A DNA stretch of 64,000 nucleotides from Phycomyces nitens (taxonomy: Eukaryota > Mucoromycota > Mucoromycetes > Mucorales > Phycomycetaceae), in assembly GCA_022702545.1 (NCBI GenBank), contig JAHRBC010000005.1, forward strand, positions 4,030,001 through 4,094,000, in the 5' to 3' direction. Shown here piece by piece: positions 45,697 to 55,623 of the stretch (positions within the stretch are counted from its first letter, which is position 1; every line of letters begins with the position of its first letter). The position numbers and the translations under genes were made by a program. The notes beneath the pieces were generated by a model, which made no database searches, was not told the DNA's origin, and saw nothing but the letters and a program-made list of their open reading frames with translations.

Positions 45697-46048
45697 TGTT
45701 GTATCCAACATAATTGTAGATTGAAACATTAACACAAATTACCAATATTGAAACATATTGAATAACCGACCTACTGGAAGTGCACTAAAGAGTGTACCTT
45801 TCCAAATACATTATTCATACGTAAAGACACACTAACAACCAGTACTAACGCACTGGTTAATAGTACTAAGTAAAATAACAAGTCATATCTAATAGTTGGT
45901 AGAAAGAACAGACATTACATGATATCATCATATCATCACCAGCACTCATCTCAATGTCTATATAAACGCACAATACGAATAGCAATAGTCTTCATCTTAT
46001 TCACAAATTCTTTCTCTCTCAATAAACAAAGTCTCACCGTACTCTTGT
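45697..46048 (+). repeat. Copia-like solo LTR (main piece), host of CACTA-2
   Basis: 352 bases here plus 53733-53760 (28) give 380. Ends TGTTGTATCC and GATTTAACA, CTGAT duplications at 45692-45696 and 53761-53765. Contains TATATAAACGC near 45959 and AATAAACAAAG near 46021. The TGTTG start, AACA end and 5-base duplication suit Ty1/Copia, but no internal region exists to prove it. Confidence 0.85.
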
Positions 46049-46288
46049 CACTGCAAAAATCAATTTAAATCATAATTTAATAGTTATCTGGAATTATCAA
46101 TAACATGAGTAAAAATATTTATAACTCAGGCAAAATCTTGCATTAACAATAGAGATTGATTTGAATGTTTTTATTGGCTGAATGATATTCAATCATTTGA
46201 TTTATTATTCTCAAGTAAAAAAGTATTTTTTAATTATTAGTACTGGATACTTTGTACTCCTTCTTTACTATACTAAGTAACAAGAAAA

Positions 46289-49200
46289 ATGTCTTCCATT
46301 CGTAATTCCAATGAAGTGCAATGCAGATGCTCGAAATGCTCTTGCAATCATTCTGGCTTCACAATGACGAGCAAAAGAACTGCAGCACGCCATGTCCAAA
46401 GTGATGAGGACAAATTGTTTAACAGCCAGATTAATAGTAAATAAGCTACAGAAATATAGACCTTAATAATAATAATATATAATCCAAACCAAATAGCATA
46501 TTCAAGCCAAGTAAACACTATCAATAATACTATGGACATAGACCAGACTGAAGAGAGTTTTGAGTGTAATTTTATTTTATTTACCAAAGGGATATTCAAC
46601 TGTATTTAAATTGTGTATCTATAGACAATATTTCTTCTCCTGGTACACCTTTATCAATTGAGAATATAGAGTTCTTCTTACCTCTTTCAGTGGAAGAGTC
46701 TATTTTTGGAACAGGTGAAGAAGATCTTGATGCTTTCTCTGACTCTGAAGACTATGAGAAGAGTGATGACGATGAAGAGCAGGACCAGGATGAAGAAACA
46801 GGTGCAAAATAAAAAAAGGATGATGTTATTACTAAAAGGAATACATTAACATGCGGCTCAATCAACTTATAGATAATTTACCAAACCTTCCTCAAGATCC
46901 ATGGCACCGACTGATAACGGTGTTCATTGTCATGTTCATATCTTGTTTTGTTGTTGATGAGGGCAGTGTCATTTTGATTACCTTTATCAATTCCGTTCTT
47001 GAGCACTATGGCGAGGAATTTCGTCTTCCTACTAGTATTCCTGGCTTAAAGAAAATGAGTGGATTCAGCAACTTAACAAGTGGCGTGTCAAAATATGTAG
47101 CATGTGGAAATTGTCATAGTATCTTCAGTGATGTTAATGGAGCTCCTAGTACATGCGACTTCACGAAACTTGGAAGCAATAGAGAGTGTGGAAACGCATT
47201 GTACAAAATCAGCAACAACAAAACTATGAGACCAAACCGCACATATGTATATAACTCACTCAAAACAGCCTTGAAAAAAATGTTCCAGCGCCCTACATTT
47301 GAGAATCAAATTAACAAGTGGAATCATGGACTAAAGATTGATGGAACAATGTTTGACGTATATGATGGAAGAATGTGGAAGGAGTTCGTAGATGAAGCTG
47401 GTTTACAATTTGTTGCCAAGGAAAGGTTGTTGCTGCTCACTCTCAACATCGATTGGTTTCAACCCTTTGATGGGGTAACATATTCCTGTGGAGCAATATA
47501 CCTGACGATCAACAACCTCCCAAGAGAAGAGCGAAATAAGGCAGAGAATGTCATACTTGTGGGTCTGATGCCTGGACCAAAAGAAGCCAGCACTTCAGAG
47601 ATAAATAACTATCTTCGTACTCTTGTTGATGAGCTGAAAGACTTGTACAAAGGCATCTATATCAACACCCACACATGCTCCAAGACTCTGGTCCGTGCTG
47701 CTCTGCTAATGGTTGCATGCGATATACCTGCTGCAAGAAAAACATGTGGATTCACTTCGCACAACAGTACAAATGCATGCCATAAGTGTAATCACCACTT
47801 CCATCGGTTTGAAGGTACCAGCATCGTCGATTATTCTGGTTTCAAGTCGTCTGAATGGACAGGCAGAACCAAAGAAGAAAATATGAAGCATGCTAGTATG
47901 TGGAAGAATGCAGTAACCAATACAGAGAGAAAACGATTGGAGGTTGAAAACGGGGTTCGCTGGTCAGAGCTCCATCGACTAGGATACTTTGAGCCCGTAA
48001 GATCAACAATAATTGATCCAATGCACAACCTTTTCCTGGGAACTGCAAAGAGAATGATCGAAAAATGGTTATTTGATAATCTTCTCAATAACCATGATCT
48101 TGCGGAAATGCAAAATGAAGCAAATACCATGACTCTGCCACCAGACTATACCACGTTAACCACAAAGATTGGAAAGGGATTTCCTTTCATGAAAGCCGAT
48201 GAATAGAAATCCTGGTGCTTAGTATATTCTCCTGTCATGCTCAAGTCTCGATTACCCAATGATCTTTTTGTCAACTGGATTCATTTTGTTGATGCATGCC
48301 GATTATTAACAAAGCCAAGTATCACCAATGAAGAATTAAGCCAAGCTCACAACAGTCTGGAGAAATTCTGTATTGGATGTGAGAAATTATATGAGCCCGA
48401 TCTTTTATCGCCCAATATGCACCTTCATCTTCACCTGAAAGAAACGATCCAAGATTTTGGCCCAATATACGGATACTGGCTTTTCAGCTTTGAACTATAC
48501 AATGGCCTGATCAAAGGTTTCAACACGAACAAGAAGAATGGTTTTGAAAAAACCTATATGGATAAATTTATCAAAAATGCATCAAAGGGCGATTTTTACA
48601 GATCACACCTCACCACCCTCACCAACCCATCTCATCTCTCCCTCTTCCAAAAACTGTCTACCAGTATAACAGAAACCTATGCCACAATCCCTCCCCAAAA
48701 CAATATGATTACCATATTTCACTTGCCTATGTTTGTTGACTCTGCAACTGAAACTGAAACATGCATATTAGGAAACGAGTCTCTTCCACCATCAGCCTTG
48801 CCATTAAAACTCCAAGAGCCAACAACAATGAGAATGGCCGAGTACAATTGCCTTCTCAAGTTCTATCGCATTGAGTATCAAGACAATCTCTTGCAAAGCG
48901 CCAAAGGTGTAGTCCAGAGCTCAAATTTTGTCAATGACCGAATCCAGAAGATTCCATTCATTAATCTTCTTGGCCAAGTCTACAAAGGTGGTGAAGGGTC
49001 AAATACAAGAGGGTCGTATATCCAGGCTATATACATTGAGAAAAATAGTGAGTTGAGCTATACCTATGCTGGCTATATCAAGTATCTTTTTGCCCACAAT
49101 TTTTCTCCAAAACCCACCTATGACAACTTTATGACACGACTCAATCCTCAGCATGTCTTTGCTTTTGTTGAATGGTACGAAGTTCTTCAACATCAGCCAA

Positions 49201-49370
49201 GAATAGACCAAGGAATTGATATGTATAAGCCGACCTTTCAAAAATATGACTATGATAACATTCTACCAGTTCATCGGATTCTATCTCCAATTGCAATCGG
49301 CAATCAAGCTTCTGGCCGTGGTGCAGCCAAAGTCATTGTTATTCCATTGCCTAGAAAAATTTATGCTTAA
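46289..49370 (+). pseudogene. CACTA-2 transposase (Tnp2-type), one nonsense codon
   Basis: Exon 1 (46289-46436) encodes the Cys/His module CRCSKCSCN...RTAARHVQ; it has the same length (148 bases) as its CACTA-1 homologue. Acidic exons follow with FLPLSVEESIFGTGEED. The large exon from about 46886 starts DNLPNLPQDPWHRL, then a hydrophobic stretch (VFIVMFISCFVVDEG), FRLPTSIPGLKK, NIDWFQPFDGVTYSC, DPMHNLFLGTAKR, LSPNMHLHLHLKE and GYWLFSFELYNG, ending PLPRKIYA at 49370. A TAG at 48204-48206 replaces the Trp found in CACTA-1 and CACTA-3 (KADEWKSW, KANEWKSW), a single TGG-to-TAG transition. Otherwise the frame is open. Confidence 0.93.
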
Positions 49371-49467
49371 TCTTCTTCTTATTTTTTTACTTTCTTACAT
49401 AAAATATGCAATATATATATGCCAAAATCAATATAGATGAAGGAGTGAAAAAGAGATGCTTGTTGAT

Positions 49468-50696
49468 TTATTCACGCTTTGACCATGCGGGAATTTTGGC
49501 TACTAAGCCGCGAGGAATTGTCTTTTGTATGACAACATAATGACGAGTCTTCAATTGACTGGCTTTCTTTCCTAGATCTTTTTGGCAAGCATGTCCAAAA
49601 AGTCAAACAGCTCATTCAGCTATACAGATATATTTTATCATTAGACATAAAACATAAGAAATATCAATCTGCCTGTGTTTTACCTCATCACTCCTCCAAT
49701 TTGGACGAAGTACCCTCACAGTGATCTCCATGTCTGTTTCATCATCTGACATTACATCTCTATGAAAGACGCCACTGGCATCCCTGTTGAATCTTCTTTC
49801 AACAGCTTCCTTGTGCTTTACAAAGGTTCTCTTTCGTCTCTTGAAAAGCTAAAGTGAAAAAGCATAATATATAAATATTTGCGCATTTTATTTAATATTC
49901 ACTTACTTCAGTTTTTCGGTTGCCTCTTCGGTTTGCTGTCTTTTTTGCTTCTCTAAGCTCTGGCACAAGCTTGCTATCAGCCAAACGGTTATAATAATTA
50001 TTTATAATTATTGTGCCCAGTTCTTTTCCTGTTACTGATGTTGATTCAGGCTGTTCACGGGCATATATGATCAGAGCGTTTGCTAGATTCTGATTGACAT
50101 CATCAGCCAATCCAACACTGACATCCCAAGTTGGCTTCTCTTCATTATCCTTGATCAAACTGGGATCGTCTGATTTAAGATGAAAGTTTTTCAAGTAATC
50201 TCGAATAACTTTCTAAAAGTATATATTAATAATATATTTTGATATTACTGTTTCATTTAGAACTTACAGATAACTTTGGATATCTTGTTGCACTGACAAT
50301 ATCCTGAAGGCTAACTTGTGAGTTAGAGACAGAAAGAATATCTTCAGGTTGGATGATATTCACGATCTCATCATTTTCTACCACGGGCATTTGGACTGAT
50401 ACTTGGTCTCTGGCTTGGCAAGCAACAAGACCATTGAGAGACAACATCATTTGCCTTTCGTTATCATACACTGCACCAACTTGTGTTGATACACCAGTTA
50501 ACTTTTTATCAACGGTGGATAAAAGGCCAACCATAGTGTTATATTCACTCCTGGGGATTGTTACATCGTCAGATCTAGAAGCAAGTAATGGGCGAGGGGT
50601 GACAACACGGCCAGTGTTCACTGTGGTAAGTAGTGATCTGGAGGATGACGCTCTTGCAGACATGTTCTTCTTTCCCTTGTTTAATTGCTGGCTCAT
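49468..50696 (-). CDS. CACTA-2 accessory protein, unknown function
   Basis: Convergent with the transposase. ATG at 50694-50696; exon 1 to about 50272 with a Ser/Arg/Lys-rich start and YNTMVGLLSTVDKKL. Exon 2 (about 49905-50215) has TWDVSVGLADDVN, IIINNYYNRLADS and TANRRGNRKTE. Exon 3 (about 49688-49850) has LFKRRKRTFVKHK and DVMSDDETDME ... RPNWRSDE. The last exon ends WSKRE with TAA at 49468-49470. It aligns along its whole length with the CACTA-1 protein and in the core with CACTA-3, so it is a conserved gene of the family. I see no stop in the predicted exons. Function unknown; a DNA-binding helper is the likeliest guess. Confidence 0.75.
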
Positions 50697-50699
50697 AAT

Positions 50700-52106
50700 T
50701 TACAGATTCTGGTATTTATTCAATTGTAAGTATTTGTCTGATAGTAATCACTCTATAGAATATAGTTGTTCATGTATCAACATACATTTTACTATTTAGT
50801 GTTAAGGTCTGCTTGAAAAAATCTTTGAGTATTTTGATTATAAATATAAAAATGAATTGTTATTCTTATGACATATCAATCAAGCAGAGGATCTATCTGT
50901 GTTCCAGTCGGTACTTGCCCGATATCAATAAATGTTGTCTATCTTAATATTTATAAAATCTAGATTTGACAATGATACATATATATATATAATTATTATT
51001 TAATATCTTCAGATCTTTAGTTTGATTAATTACTTGAATATTCATTCCAACCATATAACTAAATATTCATTCATTTTATAAAATAATATCTTTTACGAGT
51101 ATGCCTATTTCTATTGTTTTTATATTTTTATTTCCTAAACCATTCATGTAGCACTGAGAGTACAACGAATATTACAGACTGCATTTGCGCACAGTGTGTT
51201 AATCGCCTTTTTTGCATACTTGGTATTCACAACAAACATATTTTTCTTTTTTTATTTTCAAAAAAAATATGTAATCATCTCTCAGATTCTACGGCTATTT
51301 CAAGGATTGTTTTTTATTCATCCATTTTTTTCTTTCTCTACTTTTTATTATCATCCAAGTACTTCTTCTAAAGCGCGGTTTGCTATATATACTCCTGGCA
51401 AACAAAATCAAAATCATTCTGGTATACAAAGATAAGTACTATGTTCTTTATTACATTCGATTATTTTTCTTACTGATATATATTTTATTAGAAATATTAT
51501 GTATCTATATAGCCGCCCTCCAGAAATTCATACCTCTAGTAAGTATATATACTTGAAAAATATTTTTTAATATCCTTACTCATTGCTATCTCTACTTAGT
51601 ATTCTATTTCAAAAGTTTGTCTTTGCCTTTATTAAATCAAAGTATTCAAGATTTCCAAGGACTATATATAATAAGTAAGCTGGTATAAATATTTAATAAT
51701 TTTTCTCATAATATTCTCTAGCTCTAAAAAGATATCAAGCAAATCAAGGAAGCAAGGTATTATATAATTTGATTAATAGTATTAAAATCAATCATATTAA
51801 TAACATTTGCTATTTATTATAGAATATATCCATAAAGCAAGTATCTACATCTCTCTCATACAATCAAGAATTATATATATATATATTAGAATAAATATTA
51901 TAGAGCAATTATTATTATGAGTGATTCTTTTTTATTCAAAATAAAAATAAAAATAAAAATAAAAATATATTCCTACAAACCAATTTCCAATTGAGAATAT
52001 TATTTTTAGAATTAAGACCAAAAAGAACAGCTTTTCCGAAGCAATTGATCGAATCATTGCCATCAAAAAAATGCAAAACACTGCTGTTATTACATGCCTA
52101 GATATA
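50700..52106 (+). other. CACTA-2 gene-poor region with micro-exon-like segments
   Basis: From about 51099 (MPISIVFIFLFPK) through 51900, hydrophobic and short open segments lie between TAG acceptors and GTAAGT-type donors on the plus strand, as in CACTA-1. A low-complexity AAAAT tandem run lies at 51938-51967. The segment ends at the TA (52105-52106) used by the Tc1 insertion. Confidence 0.35.
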
Positions 52107-53447
52107 CAGGGTCGGGTAACAAATTCTGCACTTTGAATCTCAGATTTTCATCTCTTTAGACACCTTTACACTTTGCTTTTCTTAATCTCTTAAATTCCAT
52201 TAATAACTTTATCATCATGCCTAAAGTACAAAACACTCAACCCCACAGGACCTTGCAAAAGCTTTCAGATTTGAGAAAAGGAATCTTAATTGGGCTTAAC
52301 ATGGCCGGAATGAAAGTTGCCGACATTGCGAGACACGAAAACGTCCCACCTACTACAATCTCTCGTATTATTAAAAAATACAACGAAACTGGGTCTGTTG
52401 CTGACAAGAGCCGTTCAGGAAGACCAAAGCGACTTACTCCCAGAGAAGAAAGACATCTCATGTTCAACTTGAAGAGAGATCGTCATCAGACTTTGGGTGA
52501 CATGGCTTGCACCATAAAGGAAGAGACGGGAAAATCTGTTTGTGCAAAGACTATTAGCACGACTTTACACAGAATGAATATTCATTCATGTGTAGCTCTC
52601 GCGAAGCCTCTCCTGACTAAGGAGCACATTGCAAAGCGCCGCACTTTTTACAATGCTGTAAAAAACTGGGATCAGCAATGGGAAAAGGTGATCTGGAGTG
52701 ATGAGTCTAAGTTCTCTCTCTTCAAGAAGAATGGCCGTACCCATGTTTGGCATGAGCCTAATGAGAAGTACCACCCTGACTGCCTTACTCCAAAAGTGCA
52801 AGGAAATGGAGGTTCAATCATGATCTGGGGGTGTATCTGGGCAGGAGAGGTTGGACCACTTGTTGTCTTGGATGGCAATATGAATGCCAAAAAGTATGTG
52901 AAGGTTTTGCAAGACTCTTTTTGCCTTTCTATGAGAGTCTTCCCCATGTTGAGGGTGGTGGCTACATTTACCAAGAAGACAATGCCACCTCCCATAAAGC
53001 AGCCATGTCAGAAAGGTGTAAAGAAGATCTTGGGCTGAAGGTCTTGGAGTGGCCACCAAACAGTCCTGACCTCAGCCCAATCGAAAACATCTGGAGTCTT
53101 TTGGATGACCTTTTGAGGATGAGGCCTCACAAGCCTACCACTCTGGACGAGTTGAAGGAGGCTTTACAAGAAAGCTGGAGAATGGTGACAGTAGATGTTT
53201 GTGAACGATACTGTCTCCACATGGATATCAAATTAGCTGCTTTGAAAGCAAATAAATTTATGCATATTCCATATTAAACATAACGCATTTTTTTACTATT
53301 GTAAACTTCATACATTGAAGATTAGTCTCTATGAATCTCATGGCTATATGTAGTCTTTACATTCTTTACTATACGATTAAAGATACAAGACTTTTATCTT
53401 CTTTTTTATCGGACATTAAAACCACCACAGTTTTTTACTGGACCCTG
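52107..53447 (+). mobile_element. Tc1-B copy 2 (1341 bp), inserted in CACTA-2
   Basis: TA duplications at 52105-52106 and 53448-53449. Same length as copy 1 at 10001-11341 and nearly identical. Its presence in two unrelated host elements shows recent mobility. Confidence 0.96.
52217..53277 (+). pseudogene. Tc1-B transposase, copy 2, with the same frame change
   Basis: ATG at 52217. Frame 0 covers the helix-turn-helix and VIWSDESKF; the -1 frame covers YIYQEDNATSHKA and SPDLSPIENIW and ends with TAA at 53275-53277. The switch is at the five-T run near 52917-52921, as in copy 1. I found two amino-acid differences from copy 1 (His for Arg after THVW, Lys for Arg after HMDI), both from transitions. 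Confidence 0.92.
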
Positions 53448-53765
53448 TATGTTCTTCTCAGACAGGTGTTCTCAAACAGTACATGTTTTTTTCTTAATTT
53501 GTAATAGTATGTATATTTGCTTTTGGAATAGAATTTATACACAATCTTTATAACTAAGCTCACACCAAATTTTCAAATCTGACATGTTAATATATAATAT
53601 CTGGTCAGTTATTCTTTAACATACTGACTGGGCATTTATTAAAATTTATCTATCAGATATTAAATTAATACATAAAATTACAATTATAAACTTTTAATAT
53701 TGTAATGATTTAGATTATTTTTTGCAGTGTGTCCGTGCTTTGTTTTCCTCTGATTTAACACTGAT

Positions 53766-53868
53766 TACCAATTTCTAAAATTACAAACAGATGAATAATC
53801 ATTTCAAATCATGCTTCATTTGTAAAGACAAGTCACTAGAATTTGTATCACCAAAATTAAGCATGACA
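53766..53868 (-). repeat. Gypsy-1 5' LTR, outer piece
   Basis: Matches the last 103 bases of the 3' LTR (plus-strand view) with two transitions, ending GCATGACA, followed by TCCG. Confidence 0.93.
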
Positions 53869-53889
53869 TCCGACACAGGAACAACAAAT

Positions 53890-54531
53890 TGTTGTTCCTG
53901 ATCTGGGATGGTCTTCCTTTTACTATAACAAAGCCAAAAGGTCAATCCCACTGGGGAAACAGGAGTATACGTAAAATCAAAGAGAGGATAAAAGATACTT
54001 TTTATTATTATGACTTTGGTTATCTTATATAGTTCTCTAACTAATACTGCTCATTATCCGCAGTAGTTATTATATGATATTTTCATAAAAGAAGAGACAT
54101 TGTAATGTGGTTAATGCTCAGGAAGATGTTACTGTGCATAAAGAAGTACTGCGGTTAATCATCTTCAGATTTTATGGATTCATCAAAATTGTCATGCCTG
54201 AATTAATGTCAGCCAATCAGGATGACAATTACACAGAGTTCTCTTTTGAGAACGACGACCGAATTGATTCCCTTTTGCTCTCTGAAGACCTAGAAGACAT
54301 TAGTTATAACAAAAGTAGATTAGAAACCGAAACAGACATTTATGATGACTGAGTGGGTTTAGAAAAGATATAAAAGAGGACAATATTTCATTGAATAAAA
54401 AGTATCTATCTTCTATCCTCTTTTTACTCTTTTATCCTCATTTACGATTCCCAGTGGGTTTGACCAATATTGGCTGTGTTATAGCATTGGAAGAACAACC
54501 CAGATCCAAAACGACAAAATAATGTCCGACA
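53890..54531 (-). repeat. LTR-3R: solo LTR split by LTR-4
   Basis: 300 bases (53890-54189) plus 11 (54521-54531) make 311, the same as LTR-3L. AAAT duplications at 53886-53889 and 54532-54535. The ORF 54107-54352 is formed by this LTR and LTR-4 and is not a gene. Confidence 0.9.
54190..54516 (+). repeat. LTR-4: solo LTR, 327 bp, inside LTR-3R
   Basis: Begins TGTCATGCCTG, ends AAAACGACA, AAAT duplications at 54186-54189 and 54517-54520. Has a TATAAAAGAG word and AATAAAAAG downstream on the plus strand. Confidence 0.88.
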
Positions 54532-54548
54532 AAATGACAAAAATATAT

Positions 54549-54553
54549 AAAAA
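54549..54553 (-). terminator. RNA polymerase III terminator of tRNA-Thr
   Basis: Five T on the minus strand directly after the discriminator base of the tRNA. Confidence 0.7.
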
Positions 54554-54626
54554 TGCCCGATGGCTGGATTGAACAACCGACCTCTTGTTTACAAGACAAG
54601 CGCTACTACCACTGAGCTAAACGGGC
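54554..54626 (-). tRNA. tRNA-Thr (anticodon UGU)
   Basis: 73 bases with a full cloverleaf: acceptor GCCCGTT with ATCGGGC (one U-U mismatch), short D stem GCT/AGC with AGTGGTAGT in the loop, anticodon stem CTTGT/ACAAG with loop CTTGTAA (UGU), variable AGGTC, T arm GGTTG TTCAATC CAGCC, discriminator A. The internal promoters look usable: A box TAGCTCAGTGG and B box GGTTGTTCAATCC. No intron. LTR elements begin 14-18 bases past its 3' end and a LINE begins about 27 bases before its 5' end. Confidence 0.88.
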
Positions 54627-55217
54627 ACTGCTCTTTCTGACACAGGTGTTGTAGAATTGCCAGCTGCACCACAAAACTAGCAGAAACTCCGTGACGTCAC
54701 TAAGGGCCCCACCAAGAAAAAGTGCTACGTCACAACTAACCGTCACTACCATCGTCAGAACTTCAGCGGGACCTGAAGTTATCCCCAATTTCCGGATTCC
54801 TTGTCCAGAATATTGTCTCAACTCTTTTTCCTTTTTTATCTTTAAAGATTATTTCCCCTTACTTCGATTTACCCTGACATTTTTACCTTTACCCATTCCA
54901 TTGTTCACACTTCGATAATTCTTTCCAGCTTACCCCCCATATTTTATACCTCTTGTTCATTGACACTTTTCCGGATTTGTTCATATAATCTATTTTATCT
55001 TTAGTTGTAGTTGGAATGATATTTGAATAACATAATTAGTAAGAAGAGCTATTCAATAGTTTTGTATAAAAGAAGAGCAATATCTCTATCAATAAAATTC
55101 ATTCAGTTTTCCGATTATTTTCTTTTGAACCCAATTCGAGCTTGTATTGTCCTGAGTGAAATACAAGGCTGTTTTCCGTTAAAGTTATAAGATCTCTGTC
55201 TCACTGTTGGTTCCGTT

Positions 55218-55352
55218 GTCCGTTGTCCGTATTATCTGTCCGTTTTTTTGTCCGTTTTTCTGTCCGTTGCCGTCCGTTTTTCTGTCCGTTCTTATCCCGA
55301 TTCCTGTCCGTTGATTGTCCCGAGTGAAATCAACTAGCCCTTAACTGTCCGT
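55218..55352 (+). repeat. GTCCGT repeats in the LINE-1 5' untranslated region
   Basis: Nine copies of GTCCGT, mostly as CTGTCCGTTTTT-like units of irregular spacing. Such units may carry promoter activity, as 5' repeats do in other LINEs; this is inference. LINE-2 does not show the same run. Confidence 0.6.
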
Positions 55353-55623
55353 AAACCTTCTTGACCAGTTTACGCTACACAACCAAACTCAACACGCGTC
55401 ATTTCACTTTAACATTTATTTTGATCAGTTGGCAATTTTATTATTGCCGCATCCATTCAAAATCGATATCCATCCATCCAAACAACACTCTAAAACGACG
55501 CATCCATTGACGAAATCGTTGCATCCATCGTCCGTCAACCCCCAACTGCATCCACCCATCTCTCAGGTACCTCAGAAAATTTTTTCAGAGCTTTCAGACA
55601 ACTTTTTGTTTTCGCGATCTCCG

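Larger units (their letters stand above)
46049..53729 (+). mobile_element. CACTA-2 DNA transposon, 7681 bp including a nested Tc1 element
   Basis: Ends CACTGCAAAAAT (46049) and ATTTTTTGCAGTG (ending 53729), TGT duplications at 46046-46048 and 53730-53732. Same gene order as CACTA-1: transposase plus, accessory gene minus, then a gene-poor region now carrying Tc1-B copy 2. Confidence 0.96.
21562..53868 (-). mobile_element. Gypsy-1: Ty3/Gypsy LTR retrotransposon spread by nested insertions
   Basis: Limits come from the LTR ends (TGTCGTTCC at 21562; GCATGACA at 53868) and a TCCG duplication (21558-21561 and 53869-53872). It reads right to left: 5' LTR in three pieces (53766-53868, 45504-45696, 33048-33069), gag from 33006, pol to 21810, 3' LTR 21562-21879. 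Inserted inside it are CACTA-1 in gag, and Gypsy-2 and a copia-like solo LTR in the 5' LTR. The 5' LTR pieces add up to 22 + 193 + 103 = 318 bases, equal to the 3' LTR. By eye the two LTRs differ at three bases, all transitions. Confidence 0.95.

Noticed and set aside
53876..53900. Perfect inverted repeat CAGGAACAACA-AAT-TGTTGTTCCTG as a terminator or operator
   Set aside because: It arises from the abutting ends of LTR-5 and LTR-3R, which are in opposite orientation.
54107..54352. 81-codon ORF with an acidic C-terminus
   Set aside because: It spans the junction of LTR-3R and LTR-4 and has no counterpart; it is an artefact of overlapping LTRs.
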